Positions 17,589 through 27,030 of a stretch of DNA of 64,000 nucleotides are shown piece by piece. The first letter of the stretch is position 1. Every line of letters begins with the position of its first letter. Source of the DNA: Clostridium acidisoli DSM 12555 (lineage in GTDB: Bacteria; Bacillota; Clostridia; Clostridiales; Clostridiaceae); contig NZ_FWXH01000002.1 in NCBI RefSeq assembly GCF_900176305.1, forward strand, positions 372,001 through 436,000. Direction: 5' to 3'. The position numbers and the translations under genes are program-made. The notes under the pieces are model-generated. The model saw only the letters and a list, made by a program, of their open reading frames with translations. It was not told the DNA's origin and ran no database searches.

Positions 17589-19235
17589 ATGAAAGACGTA
17601 ATTTATGTGACAGGACATAAGAATCCCGATTCGGATTCAATATGTGCTGCTATTGCATATGCTGAATTTAAAAATAAGACTGGAGAAACACCTGTCTTAG
17701 CTCTAAGACAAGGTGAATTAAGTCGTGAAACACAATTTATATTAGACTATTTTGAAGTAGAAAAACCTACACTATTAACAACAATGAAACCTCAGGTGTC
17801 AGATTTAGAATATGATAAAATTTCACCTGTACAACCTGAAATTTCATTAAAAATGGCTTGGTCAATTATGAAAAAAAATAATGTTAAAACATTATCCGTA
17901 GTTGATGATAATGGAAAATTAAAAGGTGTTGTTTCAGTATCAAACTTAACATCAACTTATATGGATATTTGGGATAATAAAATTTTAGCAAAATCAAATA
18001 CTAAAATAGAAAATATCCTAGACACTCTTTCTGCAAAATCAATATTTCTACATGAAGCTGATCCTAGTTTTCCTGGCAAGATTGTTATAGCTGCAATGTT
18101 ACCAAGTAGTGCTGAAGATCACATAGAACAAGGTGATGTTGTTATATGTGGTGATAGAAAAGATACTCAAGAAATGATTATTAATTCTAAGGTTTCACTA
18201 ATGATTGTTTCTGGAAATCACCCAGTAAGTGATGAAATAGTAGAAGCAGCTAAAAAAGCTGGTTGTTCTATAATTTCGACTCCATATGATTCTTTCACAG
18301 CTTCAAGACTAATTGTTCAAAGTATCCCCATTAGTTATGTTATGGTTTCTTCTGACATAGTAAAGTTTACACTTAATGATTACGTTGAAGACATAAAGGA
18401 TGTTATGTTAAAAACAAGATATAGAAGTTATCCAGTAGTTGATAGTAATAATAAAGTTGTAGGTGCTGTATCTCGTTTCCATTTGATTTCTCAAATAAAG
18501 AAAAAAGTTATATTAGTTGATCATAATGAAAGAGCCCAATCAGTAGATGGTCTTGAAGATGCAGAAATATTAGAAATAATTGATCATCATAGAATTGCTG
18601 ACATTCAAACTGGATCTCCAATTTATTTTAGAAATCAGCCAGTTGGTAGTTCAAGCACAATAGTTGCCTCAATATTTTTTGAGAATGGCATTCGCCCTTC
18701 TAAAAAAGCTGCAGGAGTTTTAACTGGTGCTATAATCTCAGATACTTTGATGTTTAGGTCCCCTACTACTACACCTAAAGATAGAGAAGTATTAAAAAGA
18801 TTAAGTGAAATTACAGGTGTTGAGCCAGAAGAGTTTGCAGCTAAAATGTTTAAGGCTGGAACTTCTCTTGAAGGCAAAACTGTAAGTGAAATATTTAATC
18901 AAGACTATAAGATATTCTCACTTTCAAATTATAAAATTGGAGTTTCACAGGTAACTACAATGGATATAGATGGATTTGATCCTATGAAACCATCAATGAT
19001 GGATTATATGAATAAGAAAGTAAAGGATGAAGGTTTCAATTTTCTTTTATTACTTCTAACTGATATATTAAAAGGTGGTTCTCAGTTATTTGCTACTGGT
19101 CCTAATAAAGAGATTGTATCAAAGGCATTTAATATAACTCTTAAAGATGATAGTGCTTACGCACCTGGATTACTTTCAAGAAAGAAACAGGTCATTCCAC
19201 CTATTACAAGTGTTATTGAAGCATCAAATAATTAA
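17589..19235 (+). CDS. ppaC: Manganese-dependent family II inorganic pyrophosphatase with CBS and DRTGG domains
   Basis: Hydrolyses pyrophosphate to phosphate. The 548-residue length marks the nucleotide-regulated class, against about 310 for plain family II enzymes. The DHH-type core starts with GHKNPDSDSI, which holds metal ligands. It is interrupted after about residue 65 by a CBS domain, a DRTGG domain and a second CBS domain, and resumes near residue 305 with LVDHNE and the DHH motif IIDHHRI. The DHHA2 domain closes the protein. In characterised clostridial relatives CBS binds AMP/ADP and DRTGG enables diadenosine polyphosphate activation. An AAAAGGAGG site precedes the ATG. Confidence 0.96.
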   Translation: MKDVIYVTGHKNPDSDSICAAIAYAEFKNKTGETPVLALRQGELSRETQFILDYFEVEKPTLLTTMKPQVSDLEYDKISPVQPEISLKMAWSIMKKNNVKTLSVVDDNGKLKGVVSVSNLTSTYMDIWDNKILAKSNTKIENILDTLSAKSIFLHEADPSFPGKIVIAAMLPSSAEDHIEQGDVVICGDRKDTQEMIINSKVSLMIVSGNHPVSDEIVEAAKKAGCSIISTPYDSFTASRLIVQSIPISYVMVSSDIVKFTLNDYVEDIKDVMLKTRYRSYPVVDSNNKVVGAVSRFHLISQIKKKVILVDHNERAQSVDGLEDAEILEIIDHHRIADIQTGSPIYFRNQPVGSSSTIVASIFFENGIRPSKKAAGVLTGAIISDTLMFRSPTTTPKDREVLKRLSEITGVEPEEFAAKMFKAGTSLEGKTVSEIFNQDYKIFSLSNYKIGVSQVTTMDIDGFDPMKPSMMDYMNKKVKDEGFNFLLLLLTDILKGGSQLFATGPNKEIVSKAFNITLKDDSAYAPGLLSRKKQVIPPITSVIEASNN

Positions 19236-19278
19236 AAAAACTTCCAAAAGTTATATAGCTTTTGGAAGTTTTTTATTT
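19236..19278. terminator. Bidirectional terminator between ppaC and flgG
   Basis: AACTTCCAAAAG (19239-19250) pairs perfectly with CTTTTGGAAGTT (19259-19270). T-runs flank it on the 3' side of both strands, so it can end the pyrophosphatase transcript and the long flagellar transcript arriving from the right. Confidence 0.9.
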
Positions 19279-19284
19279 TATTGA

Positions 19285-20046
19285 TTAATTCCCTTTAAAT
19301 AGCTGATTAACAATTCCAGCCATTTGATCAGCATTAGTTAAACTTTTTGCGCTCATTTGGTAAGACCTTTGCGCTTCTATCATATCCGTCATTTGTTCTG
19401 ACATATCTACATTAGAACCTTCTGAATATCCTTGATTTATTGTAGCACCATTTGTTACAAACATAGTTGCTCCAGCCTTAGGTACATATAAATTATTTCC
19501 AACAGAGACTAAAGAATCTTCACCAATAGTATCATATACGTTAATTTTACCAACATTACTTCCATTTACAGTAACATTTCCCTGTGTATCCACGGCAAAA
19601 TTTCCATTGATAAACTTATTATCTTGTCCTATAACTTCCAACCTATCTCCATTATTATCTACAAGTCTTCCTGAACCATCCTCCACAAAATCGCCACTTC
19701 TAACATATGCATTACTTCCATCTGGACGAATAACCTTAAAATATCCATTTCCTTGAAGTGCTAAGTTAGTTTTTAAACCTGTCTGAACCAACCCTCCAGA
19801 TGTTGTATCTCTTGTTACTTCTGAATTTCTAATACCTGTTCCATTTTGTGGATCTACAGTTCTGCTTTTATTATCAGTAACAGGAATTCCATTTCTATTC
19901 ATTGTTTCATAAACTAAATCTCTAAAGCCAACATCCTGGCTTTTGTAACCGGCTGTATCCATATTAGATATGTTATTTGATATTATATCTAACTTTTCTT
20001 GCTGTGCGTTCATCGCAGTACGTGCAGCCCACATTAATCTATCCAT
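19285..20046 (-). CDS. flgG: Flagellar distal rod protein FlgG
   Basis: Structural subunit of the distal rod. The 253-residue protein opens with MDRLMWAARTAMNAQQ, followed by the rod signature ISNNISNMDTAGYKSQ. A central region with LQGNGYF follows, and the C-terminal helix has the conserved EMTDMIEAQRSYQMSAK pattern used for axial packing. It is the last gene of the flagellar run, 8 nt after the FlgF-like gene, and ends at the bidirectional terminator. Export is through the flagellar type III apparatus, so no signal peptide is expected. Confidence 0.93.
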   Translation of the reverse strand: MDRLMWAARTAMNAQQEKLDIISNNISNMDTAGYKSQDVGFRDLVYETMNRNGIPVTDNKSRTVDPQNGTGIRNSEVTRDTTSGGLVQTGLKTNLALQGNGYFKVIRPDGSNAYVRSGDFVEDGSGRLVDNNGDRLEVIGQDNKFINGNFAVDTQGNVTVNGSNVGKINVYDTIGEDSLVSVGNNLYVPKAGATMFVTNGATINQGYSEGSNVDMSEQMTDMIEAQRSYQMSAKSLTNADQMAGIVNQLFKGN

Positions 20047-20054
20047 TCTTTAAA

Positions 20055-20834
20055 TCACACCTTTCCAACATCATTTGCGGCTTGCCCTAAAGTTTCATCC
20101 ATTGCAGAAACCACTTTTTGACTGCTTTCAAAATTTCTCATAGTAGTCATCATATTTACCATTTCATTAACCGTGCTTATATTTGATTTTTCCAAAGCAC
20201 CTTGCTGAACTGTAGCATTTACATTTCGAATAGGATTAGTTCCTGAATATAAGTTATCGCCAACTTTTTTGAGTGATTTATAATCATTAAAATCAACCAT
20301 AGAAAGTGAATATGCTGGTTTTCCATCAACACTCAAGTTTCCGTACTGATCACTTGTTAATTTTCCATTACCAATATTAATTTTTTCTTCATTACCAGTG
20401 TTCACATTTTTACCCATAACATAGTCACCACTTTCATCCATTAAATACCCTTGCATGTTAACATGAAAATGACCATCTCTTGTGTAATAATTTTGAGTTC
20501 CTGTCCCATTATCTTGACTTACTGTAAAAAAACCTCTACCATCTATAGCAAAATCCTTATCACTATCAGAATTAACTATTGTTCCTTGAGTAAAATCAGT
20601 ATCTGAAGCATCTATCTGACTACCTAAACTTAATGTTCCAATAGTATTACGTACATGTCGTCCATTTTCAATATCAGAACTGTTTGCAATTAAAACATTC
20701 TTAAAGCTACCTATTACAAGATTATCTCCTTTGAAACCATTAGTATCGGCATTAGCCATATTGTTTGTAATTACATCTTCTTTTGACTGTTGAGTTATCA
20801 TTCCTGAAATTGCTGTGTATAAACCTCGTATCAT
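20055..20834 (-). CDS. flgF: Flagellar basal-body rod protein FlgF (FlhO-like)
   Basis: Rod protein of the FlgF/FlgG family, 259 residues, beginning MIRGLYTAISGMITQQ with the motif VITNNMANADTNGFKG. The core has FAIDGRGFFTV, and the C-terminal helix has VNEMVNMMTTMRNFESSQK. It corresponds to FlhO next to FlhP in Bacillus and to FlgF in enterics. Its ATG overlaps the stop of the preceding 54-codon gene (ATGA), so the two are translationally coupled. Assignment as FlgF rather than a second FlgG rests on gene order and length. Confidence 0.85.
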   Translation of the reverse strand: MIRGLYTAISGMITQQSKEDVITNNMANADTNGFKGDNLVIGSFKNVLIANSSDIENGRHVRNTIGTLSLGSQIDASDTDFTQGTIVNSDSDKDFAIDGRGFFTVSQDNGTGTQNYYTRDGHFHVNMQGYLMDESGDYVMGKNVNTGNEEKINIGNGKLTSDQYGNLSVDGKPAYSLSMVDFNDYKSLKKVGDNLYSGTNPIRNVNATVQQGALEKSNISTVNEMVNMMTTMRNFESSQKVVSAMDETLGQAANDVGKV

Positions 20835-20995
20835 TTGCCCACATCCTTACTATTTATTACTTTCATATCCTCTGGATATCTCATTCCATAATTATAAGCT
20901 CTGGTTTCAATTTGACTTTTACTAAGACTTACAATGGTTTTTTCAGTAACCATAAAACAAGTTGCAATTAAAATTCCAATTCCAATTCCAAGCAT
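20831..20995 (-). CDS. Small membrane protein (54 aa) between the SwrB-like gene and flgF
   Basis: A short frame opening MLGIGIGILIATCFMVTEKT, so one hydrophobic segment at about 2-16 and a charged C-terminal tail ending DMKVINSKDVGK. An AGGAAG site lies 4 nt upstream of the ATG at 20993-20995. The TGA overlaps the flgF start codon by the ATGA arrangement, and the coding strand agrees with all neighbours. These three features argue that it is translated. I do not recognise a family. A role in membrane anchoring or rod assembly is possible by position only. Confidence 0.7.
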   Translation of the reverse strand: MLGIGIGILIATCFMVTEKTIVSLSKSQIETRAYNYGMRYPEDMKVINSKDVGK

Positions 20996-21030
20996 AATCT
21001 TCCTATCACAAATTAAGATTATACAATTTT

Positions 21031-21516
21031 TTATTTGTGATATAATTTTTCTATTAATAGTATCTCCCCCTTACCCATTCCTAATTTTTCAGATATACTA
21101 TCTATAGATAACCCTTTATCCATCATCTCTTTTATTTCATTTATTTTAACATTATTTTCTTGTGGATTTAGTTTGTATTCATCACTATTTTGTATGTATG
21201 TTTTCTGTTCAATTTCAACTTTTTCTTCATTGTCTTCAATGTCACTATTTATATATTCGTTATCGATATCGCTTTCTTTATATATTTTAATTTTTCCATT
21301 ATCTATATTACCCTTTAAATCTTGAATCTCTTGCTGAAGTTCAAATATAGTTTCTCCAAATTCTTTTCTTAGTTTCCCAATCTCTATATCATAATCTTTT
21401 AAATTACTTGAAACATCATCAAATGTTCCTTTAAAGGTGTTTTTTTCGTTTTTTATAGTTTTGAAATTAATTATTATAAGTAAAAATCCTATTAATACTA
21501 ACAAAAATGTTATCAT
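21031..21516 (-). CDS. swrB: SwrB-like flagellar assembly factor (N-terminal TM, coiled coil, C-terminal helix-turn-helix-like end)
   Basis: 161 residues. Residues 2-20 form one membrane segment (MITFLLVLIGFLLIIINF), followed by an acidic, glutamate-rich coiled-coil stretch. The C-terminal motif EIKEMMDKGLSIDSISEKLGMGKGEI matches in style the end of Bacillus SwrB. The gene directly follows fliA (sigD), exactly as swrB follows sigD in Bacillus. SwrB there promotes maturation of the export gate and basal body. Identity over the middle is not expected to be high, so the name rests on architecture plus position. Confidence 0.7.
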   Translation of the reverse strand: MITFLLVLIGFLLIIINFKTIKNEKNTFKGTFDDVSSNLKDYDIEIGKLRKEFGETIFELQQEIQDLKGNIDNGKIKIYKESDIDNEYINSDIEDNEEKVEIEQKTYIQNSDEYKLNPQENNVKINEIKEMMDKGLSIDSISEKLGMGKGEILLIEKLYHK

Positions 21517-21533
21517 ATTATCAAAACCTCACA

Positions 21534-22259
21534 CTATTCATATTTTAATTTCTGCATAGCACTTCTTAAATGTACAATAGCTCTAGTATGCAATTGGCAT
21601 ACCCTTGATTCTGAAACACCTAAAACATGTCCTATTTCCTTCAATGTAAAATTTTCATAATAATATAATGACAAAACGGTTTTATCTTTTTCTTTTAACA
21701 AATCCAGCGCTTTAGTTAGATACTCTACTTCTTCTTTTTCTTCTAAAGCCATTTCAGGACTTGGACTATCTTCATCTTTTATTGTTCCTATTAACGGCAT
21801 ATCATCATCATCTGAAAAAATCAAAGTTTCTAATGATACCACGGAAATATAATTTATATAATTTTCAACTTGGCTAATATCTCCTATTGTAATTCCAAGC
21901 TCATTTGCTATTTCGAAATCTGTTGGCTCTCTAAGTAATTTTTTTTGTAATATTTCTATTGCTTGATTATATTTTGTAAGTTTGTCCATTGCACCTTTAG
22001 AAATAGGGCTGTTTTTTCTAAGTTCATCAATCATTGATCCCTTAATTCTTATAGATGCATAAGTGGAAAATTTCATTCCTTTACTAACATCAAATTTATT
22101 AAAAGCATCCATCAGTCCAACCATTCCATAACTCACCAAGTCTTCATATTCTATGTATTTTCCTTTCCCAATTATAACTCTCGATGCAATATATTTAACA
22201 AGTGGAATATATTTTTTTATTATCTCTTCTTTAGTATCAAAACTTCCAAGACTAACCAT
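21534..22259 (-). CDS. fliA: RNA polymerase sigma-28 factor FliA/SigD
   Basis: Sigma factor for late flagellar and chemotaxis genes. The 241-residue protein has region 2 (YEDLVSYGMVGLMDAFNKFD, then KFSTYASIRIKGSMIDELRK, the SigD-type -10 recognition segment), region 3 (PTDFEIANELGI) and region 4 with the helix-turn-helix TLKEIGHVLGVSESRVCQLH. GGGGAGG precedes the ATG. It lies in the early block, as expected for a regulator that switches on the four sigma-28 promoters found at 42409, 49931, 50949 and 58445. Its activity is presumably held by FlgM (58122-58403). Confidence 0.97.
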   Translation of the reverse strand: MVSLGSFDTKEEIIKKYIPLVKYIASRVIIGKGKYIEYEDLVSYGMVGLMDAFNKFDVSKGMKFSTYASIRIKGSMIDELRKNSPISKGAMDKLTKYNQAIEILQKKLLREPTDFEIANELGITIGDISQVENYINYISVVSLETLIFSDDDDMPLIGTIKDEDSPSPEMALEEKEEVEYLTKALDLLKEKDKTVLSLYYYENFTLKEIGHVLGVSESRVCQLHTRAIVHLRSAMQKLKYE

Positions 22260-22272
22260 GATTAGACCTCCC

Positions 22273-22935
22273 CTATTCCTTTTTCCTAAGTTCCCTCATT
22301 AATTGAAACAAATACGATATGATTCTATCTCTCTTAGAATCCTCAATATCATAAAACGAAAATCCACATACATTAGATTTGGCTATACTATCTCTAATTA
22401 CTCTAACACAATAACATGTAACATAGATAACCTCATCTTTTAATGGTATTTTTATTATATACAATTGATTTTCATCAATATCGTCTTTAGTTCTTATCCT
22501 TATGCCGCCACCACTTAAATCAACCATTGTACATATACTAAAGTCCTTATTTTCCTCAATAATTGCATTTATTTGATTATCGCTTAAATTATCTTCAATT
22601 TTTTTATATTCTACTTCCATGGATAAATCCATCCTAAAAAACCTTCTTCTTTGAACCTTTTTTATTTTATCAGGTTTTTCAATAAGTATCATAGATATAC
22701 CATCATTTTTCCTACCAGTGACTTTAGATTGAAACCCATATACATTTTTTTCATCATAGTATATAACTTCTACCTCTTCATCTTTAAGTAAATTAGCGTA
22801 ATTATTTTTAAAAACTGGTATACTTATGGCTATATCTTTTTCATAAATATCTTGTATGTTACTCTTATAGGATTTTCCTTTAATAAGGACTTCACATTTT
22901 GTATTGATATTGATTTCTACATTATTGTTCTTCAT
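22273..22935 (-). CDS. YcgR-type flagellar brake, PilZ domain c-di-GMP receptor
   Basis: 220 residues with an N-terminal YcgR-like beta domain (about 1-90) and a C-terminal PilZ domain. Both c-di-GMP binding motifs are intact: R97xxxR101 in QRRRFFRMD and DxSxxG in DLSGGG (D139, S141, G144). In other bacteria, c-di-GMP-bound YcgR slows the motor by contacting the rotor or stator. Its place between flhG and fliA inside the motility operon supports a motor-directed role. This is the only recognisable c-di-GMP input in the window. Confidence 0.9.
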   Translation of the reverse strand: MKNNNVEININTKCEVLIKGKSYKSNIQDIYEKDIAISIPVFKNNYANLLKDEEVEVIYYDEKNVYGFQSKVTGRKNDGISMILIEKPDKIKKVQRRRFFRMDLSMEVEYKKIEDNLSDNQINAIIEENKDFSICTMVDLSGGGIRIRTKDDIDENQLYIIKIPLKDEVIYVTCYCVRVIRDSIAKSNVCGFSFYDIEDSKRDRIISYLFQLMRELRKKE

Positions 22936-22949
22936 TATTTGATAACCCC

Positions 22950-23807
22950 TTACGAAAATATGTTAAATATCTTTTTAAATAGTCCTTGGACACTTGTACC
23001 TTTGCTTTCAATTCCTTGAAGTTTATTTGCTATTTTAATTATATCCTCAGCAGCTTCACAATTGGGGCTGCTTATTACAAATGGTTTTTGTGATCTAACT
23101 GCTTGAACTAACTTTTTATCCTCTGATACGCTTCCAATATACTCTACATCAATTTTAAGAAATGTTTTAACTGCGTTTTTAAATTTTTCATAAGTTTCCT
23201 GGCCCTCACTTTTGTCTAAAGTTCTATTTATAACTACCTTAGCTTTTGATTTAATCTTAAAATGCACCACTGCCTTTATAAGACTATATGCATCCATTAG
23301 AGAGGTTGGTTCTGGCGTTGTAAGTATTATAAGTTCATCGCAACAAGCAATGAAGCCTAATACACTTCTATTTATACCTGCCCCTGTATCCATTAATATA
23401 TAGTCTAAATTCTCAAGTGCTGAAAGTTTCTCTAAAAATTTGTTTCTTTGGACATTAGTAATCTCATTAATTCTTGTCATCCCTGAACCACCTGGTAAAA
23501 GTTTAATTCCATATTGACCAGTAACAATTACATCTTTAATATCTTTATCATTAAATATGACATCAAATACATTGTATTTAGGTAAAACCCCCAGTAATAC
23601 GTCATCATTTCCCATACCCACATCAGCATCAAAAATCAAAACTTTTTTGTCATTTTTTTGTAGAGTCAAGCCTAAATTTACTACAAAATTGCTTTTCCCA
23701 ACTCCACCTTTTCCCGATGTAACTGTAATTATTTTGGGACAACTTTTTTTTTCATCTAATTTATTACTGGCAGCCATTTGCCTAAGCCTTTGAGCTTGAT
23801 CTAACAT
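22950..23807 (-). CDS. flhG: Flagellar number regulator FlhG (MinD/ParA-type ATPase)
   Basis: 285 residues. The N terminus MLDQAQRLRQMA carries the DQAxxLR element that stimulates FlhF GTPase in known systems. The deviant Walker A KGGVGKSN follows near residue 33, then the switch DADVGMGNDD and the MDTGAGI segment. The C terminus is short and amphipathic, as for MinD-like membrane targeting. It sets flagellar number and placement together with FlhF. It overlaps flhF by 7 nt (ATG inside the flhF stop region). Confidence 0.95.
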   Translation of the reverse strand: MLDQAQRLRQMAASNKLDEKKSCPKIITVTSGKGGVGKSNFVVNLGLTLQKNDKKVLIFDADVGMGNDDVLLGVLPKYNVFDVIFNDKDIKDVIVTGQYGIKLLPGGSGMTRINEITNVQRNKFLEKLSALENLDYILMDTGAGINRSVLGFIACCDELIILTTPEPTSLMDAYSLIKAVVHFKIKSKAKVVINRTLDKSEGQETYEKFKNAVKTFLKIDVEYIGSVSEDKKLVQAVRSQKPFVISSPNCEAAEDIIKIANKLQGIESKGTSVQGLFKKIFNIFS

Positions 23808-24955
23808 ACAGTTTCAACTCCCATAACAAGGTTTGTCACCTCATCACAATTTAGACATCTAATATCATCTGGAACATTTTGACCAGTTGTTACATAGCTT
23901 AACGGTTTTTGTGCATAATTTATTATATTTATTAATGAACCATAGGTAGAAGTCTCATCTAGTTTTGTTATTATAAGACTATTATAATTCAAAACTCTAT
24001 ATCCCTCAACTATTGTCTTAATATCGCTATTTTTGGTAGATGCACTTATAACAAGGTGAATATCCTTAGAATTTGTCTTTTCTACAAATGCTCTTAGTTC
24101 AGAAATCTGCATTACGTTTTTACTACTTCTTCCTGTAGTATCTACTAAAATCACATCACAATTTTTCATGTTTTCTATTGTTTTTTCCATATCCTTAATT
24201 GAAAAAACCACATCAAATGGAATGTTCATAATATCTGCATAAGTTTTTAATTGTTCTACTGCTCCAATCCTATATGTATCTACAGTTATAAGACCAACTT
24301 TCTTTTTTTCAATCAAAGATAATCTACCTGCAAGCTTTGCAATAGTTGTAGTTTTTCCAACGCCTGTTGGTCCCACTAAAACTATTATTTTCTCATTTTT
24401 AGGTTTAGTTACACTAACAACACAATTCAATGCTTCTTTAATTTTCTCATTTTCATCTACTTCTCTTTTGTCAAGTCTAATTCTACTTATTATGTCTTCA
24501 ACTATTTCTGAGTTTAAATCTAAACCTTCAAGTTTTTCATGTAAATCACTTTTACCATTTGAACTTATTCCTGTACTTGCAATATTACTTAATATGTTTT
24601 TCATTTCTTTCATTTCATTAATTAAATAATCTGAATTTTTTACACTCTCATTGCTTTTTTTACCATTGTCAATATTTTTTTCCTGAATTACTTTTGTGAG
24701 AGGTTTTTTTTCTAAATTCATAGCTTTTTTGATAGCTTCTATGCTATCACTTATGTCTATATTGTTGAAATTGTTGTTTTTATTTTTATCATCTATTGCG
24801 GCTGTAACCTCAATTGCTTTTTTAGAAAAGATACCTTTAATGCCTTTTTTTCTTATCTTTCTTTGGCTTATAATAACAGCATCATTTCCAAGTTCATACC
24901 TAATTCTAGTCATTGCTTCATTCATGCTATTAACTACATATTTCTTTATAATCAT
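23801..24955 (-). CDS. flhF: SRP-family GTPase FlhF
   Basis: 384 residues. The variable basic N-terminal B domain (to about 120) is followed by an N-domain-like helical region and a G domain with GPTGVGKTTTIAKLAGR near residue 197, VDTYRIGAVEQL, the switch DTTGRSSKN, and ITKLDET for guanine specificity. FlhF marks the site where a new flagellum is built. Its ATG shares one base with the flhA stop (TAATG), and flhG overlaps its end, so the three are translationally coupled. Confidence 0.96.
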   Translation of the reverse strand: MIIKKYVVNSMNEAMTRIRYELGNDAVIISQRKIRKKGIKGIFSKKAIEVTAAIDDKNKNNNFNNIDISDSIEAIKKAMNLEKKPLTKVIQEKNIDNGKKSNESVKNSDYLINEMKEMKNILSNIASTGISSNGKSDLHEKLEGLDLNSEIVEDIISRIRLDKREVDENEKIKEALNCVVSVTKPKNEKIIVLVGPTGVGKTTTIAKLAGRLSLIEKKKVGLITVDTYRIGAVEQLKTYADIMNIPFDVVFSIKDMEKTIENMKNCDVILVDTTGRSSKNVMQISELRAFVEKTNSKDIHLVISASTKNSDIKTIVEGYRVLNYNSLIITKLDETSTYGSLINIINYAQKPLSYVTTGQNVPDDIRCLNCDEVTNLVMGVETVC

Positions 24956-27024
24956 TAGATGTTAACAACTCCTTCAGCTTTTATCTCAACTTCATTAGGT
25001 ACTTCATTTAAAGACAACACAGAAACATGAGGAAATACCATCTCTAAAAGTTTTCTTACTGCTGGTCTTATCTTAGGAGAAACCAAAATTGCAGGTTGAT
25101 TCTCAGGAAAATAAATTGAACTTAAGACATTTTTTATTGAATCTAAAATTTTTGATGTAGTTTCTGGATCTACCGCTGGAAAAGATCCTTGCATAGATTT
25201 TTGTATATTATTAGCAATCACATTTTCTACATCTGGTGCAAAAGTTGCAACAACTAATTTATTGTCCTCTCCAACAAGAGGATTACATATTGTTCTTCCA
25301 AGCGCTATCCTGACATACTCAGTAAGAAGTTCAATATCTTTAGAGTTTCTAGAGTTATCTGCAAGTGTTTCTAATATAGTGACCATATCCTTAATTGGCA
25401 CTTTCTCTTTCAAAAGATTTTGTAGAACTTTTTGAACTTCACCAATGGTCATAAGATCTGGTATAAGTTCTTCAACTACAGCACTATATCTTTCTTTCAT
25501 TGAATCTATAATTCCTTTTACTTCTTGCCTTCCTAAAAGTTCATATGAATGAAGTTTTATAGTTTCTGTTAAATGAGTTACCATTACCGTAGTTGGATCA
25601 ACAACTGTAAAGCCCTTTATCTCCGCCTCTTCTCTTTGATCCTTATTTATCCATACTGCTGGAAGTCCAAATGTTGGTTCAATCGTCTTTATTCCTTGAA
25701 TTTCTTCACTTTCACCAGTTGAATCCATAGATAGAAGCATACTTGGCATTAATTCACCCTTTTGAACTATTGTTCCTCTAATTTTAACAACATATTCATT
25801 TGTCTTTAGTTGTAAGTTATCTCTTATTCTTATAGGCTGAACCACTATACCCATTTCAATTGCACATTGTCTTCTAACCGAAGCAATCCTTTGAAGTAAA
25901 TCTCCTCCTGATGTTTCATCCGCAAGTGGAATTAAACCATAACCTATTTCTATTTCCATCGGTTCAACAGAAACAAGGTTCATAACATTTTCTGGTTCTT
26001 TACCTTCCATTTCTGCAATTTCATTATTTTTATGTTCCTCTTTTTGTATTATTTTATTTTTCTCTTCTCTAAAAAGTAAATAAGCTGCGAGTCCACATGA
26101 AGCAGATAAAACCATAAACACTAAATGTGGAAAACCGGATAAAAGTCCAAGTAAAAATAATACACTAGAAGCTATAAACAAGACCTTTGGAAAGGCAGTT
26201 AACTGTCCAACTAATTCATTTCCAAAATCTTTTTCGTTTCCTGATCGTGTTACAATAATACCTGTTGCAATAGATATTAAAAGTGCAGGAATCTGGCTTA
26301 CAAGACCATCTCCAATTGTAAGTCTAACATATGTCTGTGCTGCATCCCCTGCAGACATGTTAAGTTGGAGAACGCCTATTATAATACCAGCAATAATATT
26401 TATCATAACTATTACAATGCTGGCTATAGCATCACCTTTAACAAATTTAGAAGCACCATCCATTGCTCCATAGAAATCAGCTTCCCTTTGAAGATTTTTT
26501 CTTCTTTCTTTAGCTTGCATATCATCAAGAAGACCTGCATTAAGATCTGCGTCAATACTCATCTGTTTACCAGGCATTGCATCTAATGTAAACCTAGCAG
26601 ACACCTCTGCAACTCTTCCAGCACCACTTGTTATTACTACAAATTGAACTACTATAATAATCAAAAATATTATAATACCAACTACATAGTTTCCATTTAC
26701 AACAAAGTTTCCAAATGCACTTATTACTTCTCCTGCATTAGCTTGGCTTAATATTAACCTTGTAGAAGACACGTTAAGTCCAACTCTAAACAAAGTTGTG
26801 ATTAAAAGCAATGTAGGGAATATAGATAACTGCAAAACATCAGTAGTAAACAAAGTTGTTAAGAGTATAATTATTGCTATTGTCATATTAGTTACAATCA
26901 GAATATCAATTAAAGTGGTAGGTAATGGTATTATTATCATTAATACTATTGCCATTACACCAAATGCTACAACAACATCCCAATTATTCTTTATACTATA
27001 ATTTTTTTTCTTGTCATTGTTCAT
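24955..27024 (-). CDS. flhA: Flagellar type III export gate protein FlhA
   Basis: 689 residues, normal length. The first ~320 residues hold about eight membrane helices with the FHIPEP-family landmarks TTLFRVGLNVSSTRLIL, the cytoplasmic loop ARFTLDAMPGKQMSIDADLNAG, and DGLVSQIPALLIS. The C-terminal half is the soluble docking domain for late chaperone-substrate complexes, with EPTFGLPA.W. FlhA forms the nonameric ring under the export gate. It follows the fused fliR-flhB gene by 6 nt. Confidence 0.98.
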   Translation of the reverse strand: MNNDKKKNYSIKNNWDVVVAFGVMAIVLMIIIPLPTTLIDILIVTNMTIAIIILLTTLFTTDVLQLSIFPTLLLITTLFRVGLNVSSTRLILSQANAGEVISAFGNFVVNGNYVVGIIIFLIIIVVQFVVITSGAGRVAEVSARFTLDAMPGKQMSIDADLNAGLLDDMQAKERRKNLQREADFYGAMDGASKFVKGDAIASIVIVMINIIAGIIIGVLQLNMSAGDAAQTYVRLTIGDGLVSQIPALLISIATGIIVTRSGNEKDFGNELVGQLTAFPKVLFIASSVLFLLGLLSGFPHLVFMVLSASCGLAAYLLFREEKNKIIQKEEHKNNEIAEMEGKEPENVMNLVSVEPMEIEIGYGLIPLADETSGGDLLQRIASVRRQCAIEMGIVVQPIRIRDNLQLKTNEYVVKIRGTIVQKGELMPSMLLSMDSTGESEEIQGIKTIEPTFGLPAVWINKDQREEAEIKGFTVVDPTTVMVTHLTETIKLHSYELLGRQEVKGIIDSMKERYSAVVEELIPDLMTIGEVQKVLQNLLKEKVPIKDMVTILETLADNSRNSKDIELLTEYVRIALGRTICNPLVGEDNKLVVATFAPDVENVIANNIQKSMQGSFPAVDPETTSKILDSIKNVLSSIYFPENQPAILVSPKIRPAVRKLLEMVFPHVSVLSLNEVPNEVEIKAEGVVNI

Positions 27025-27030
27025 CTACAT

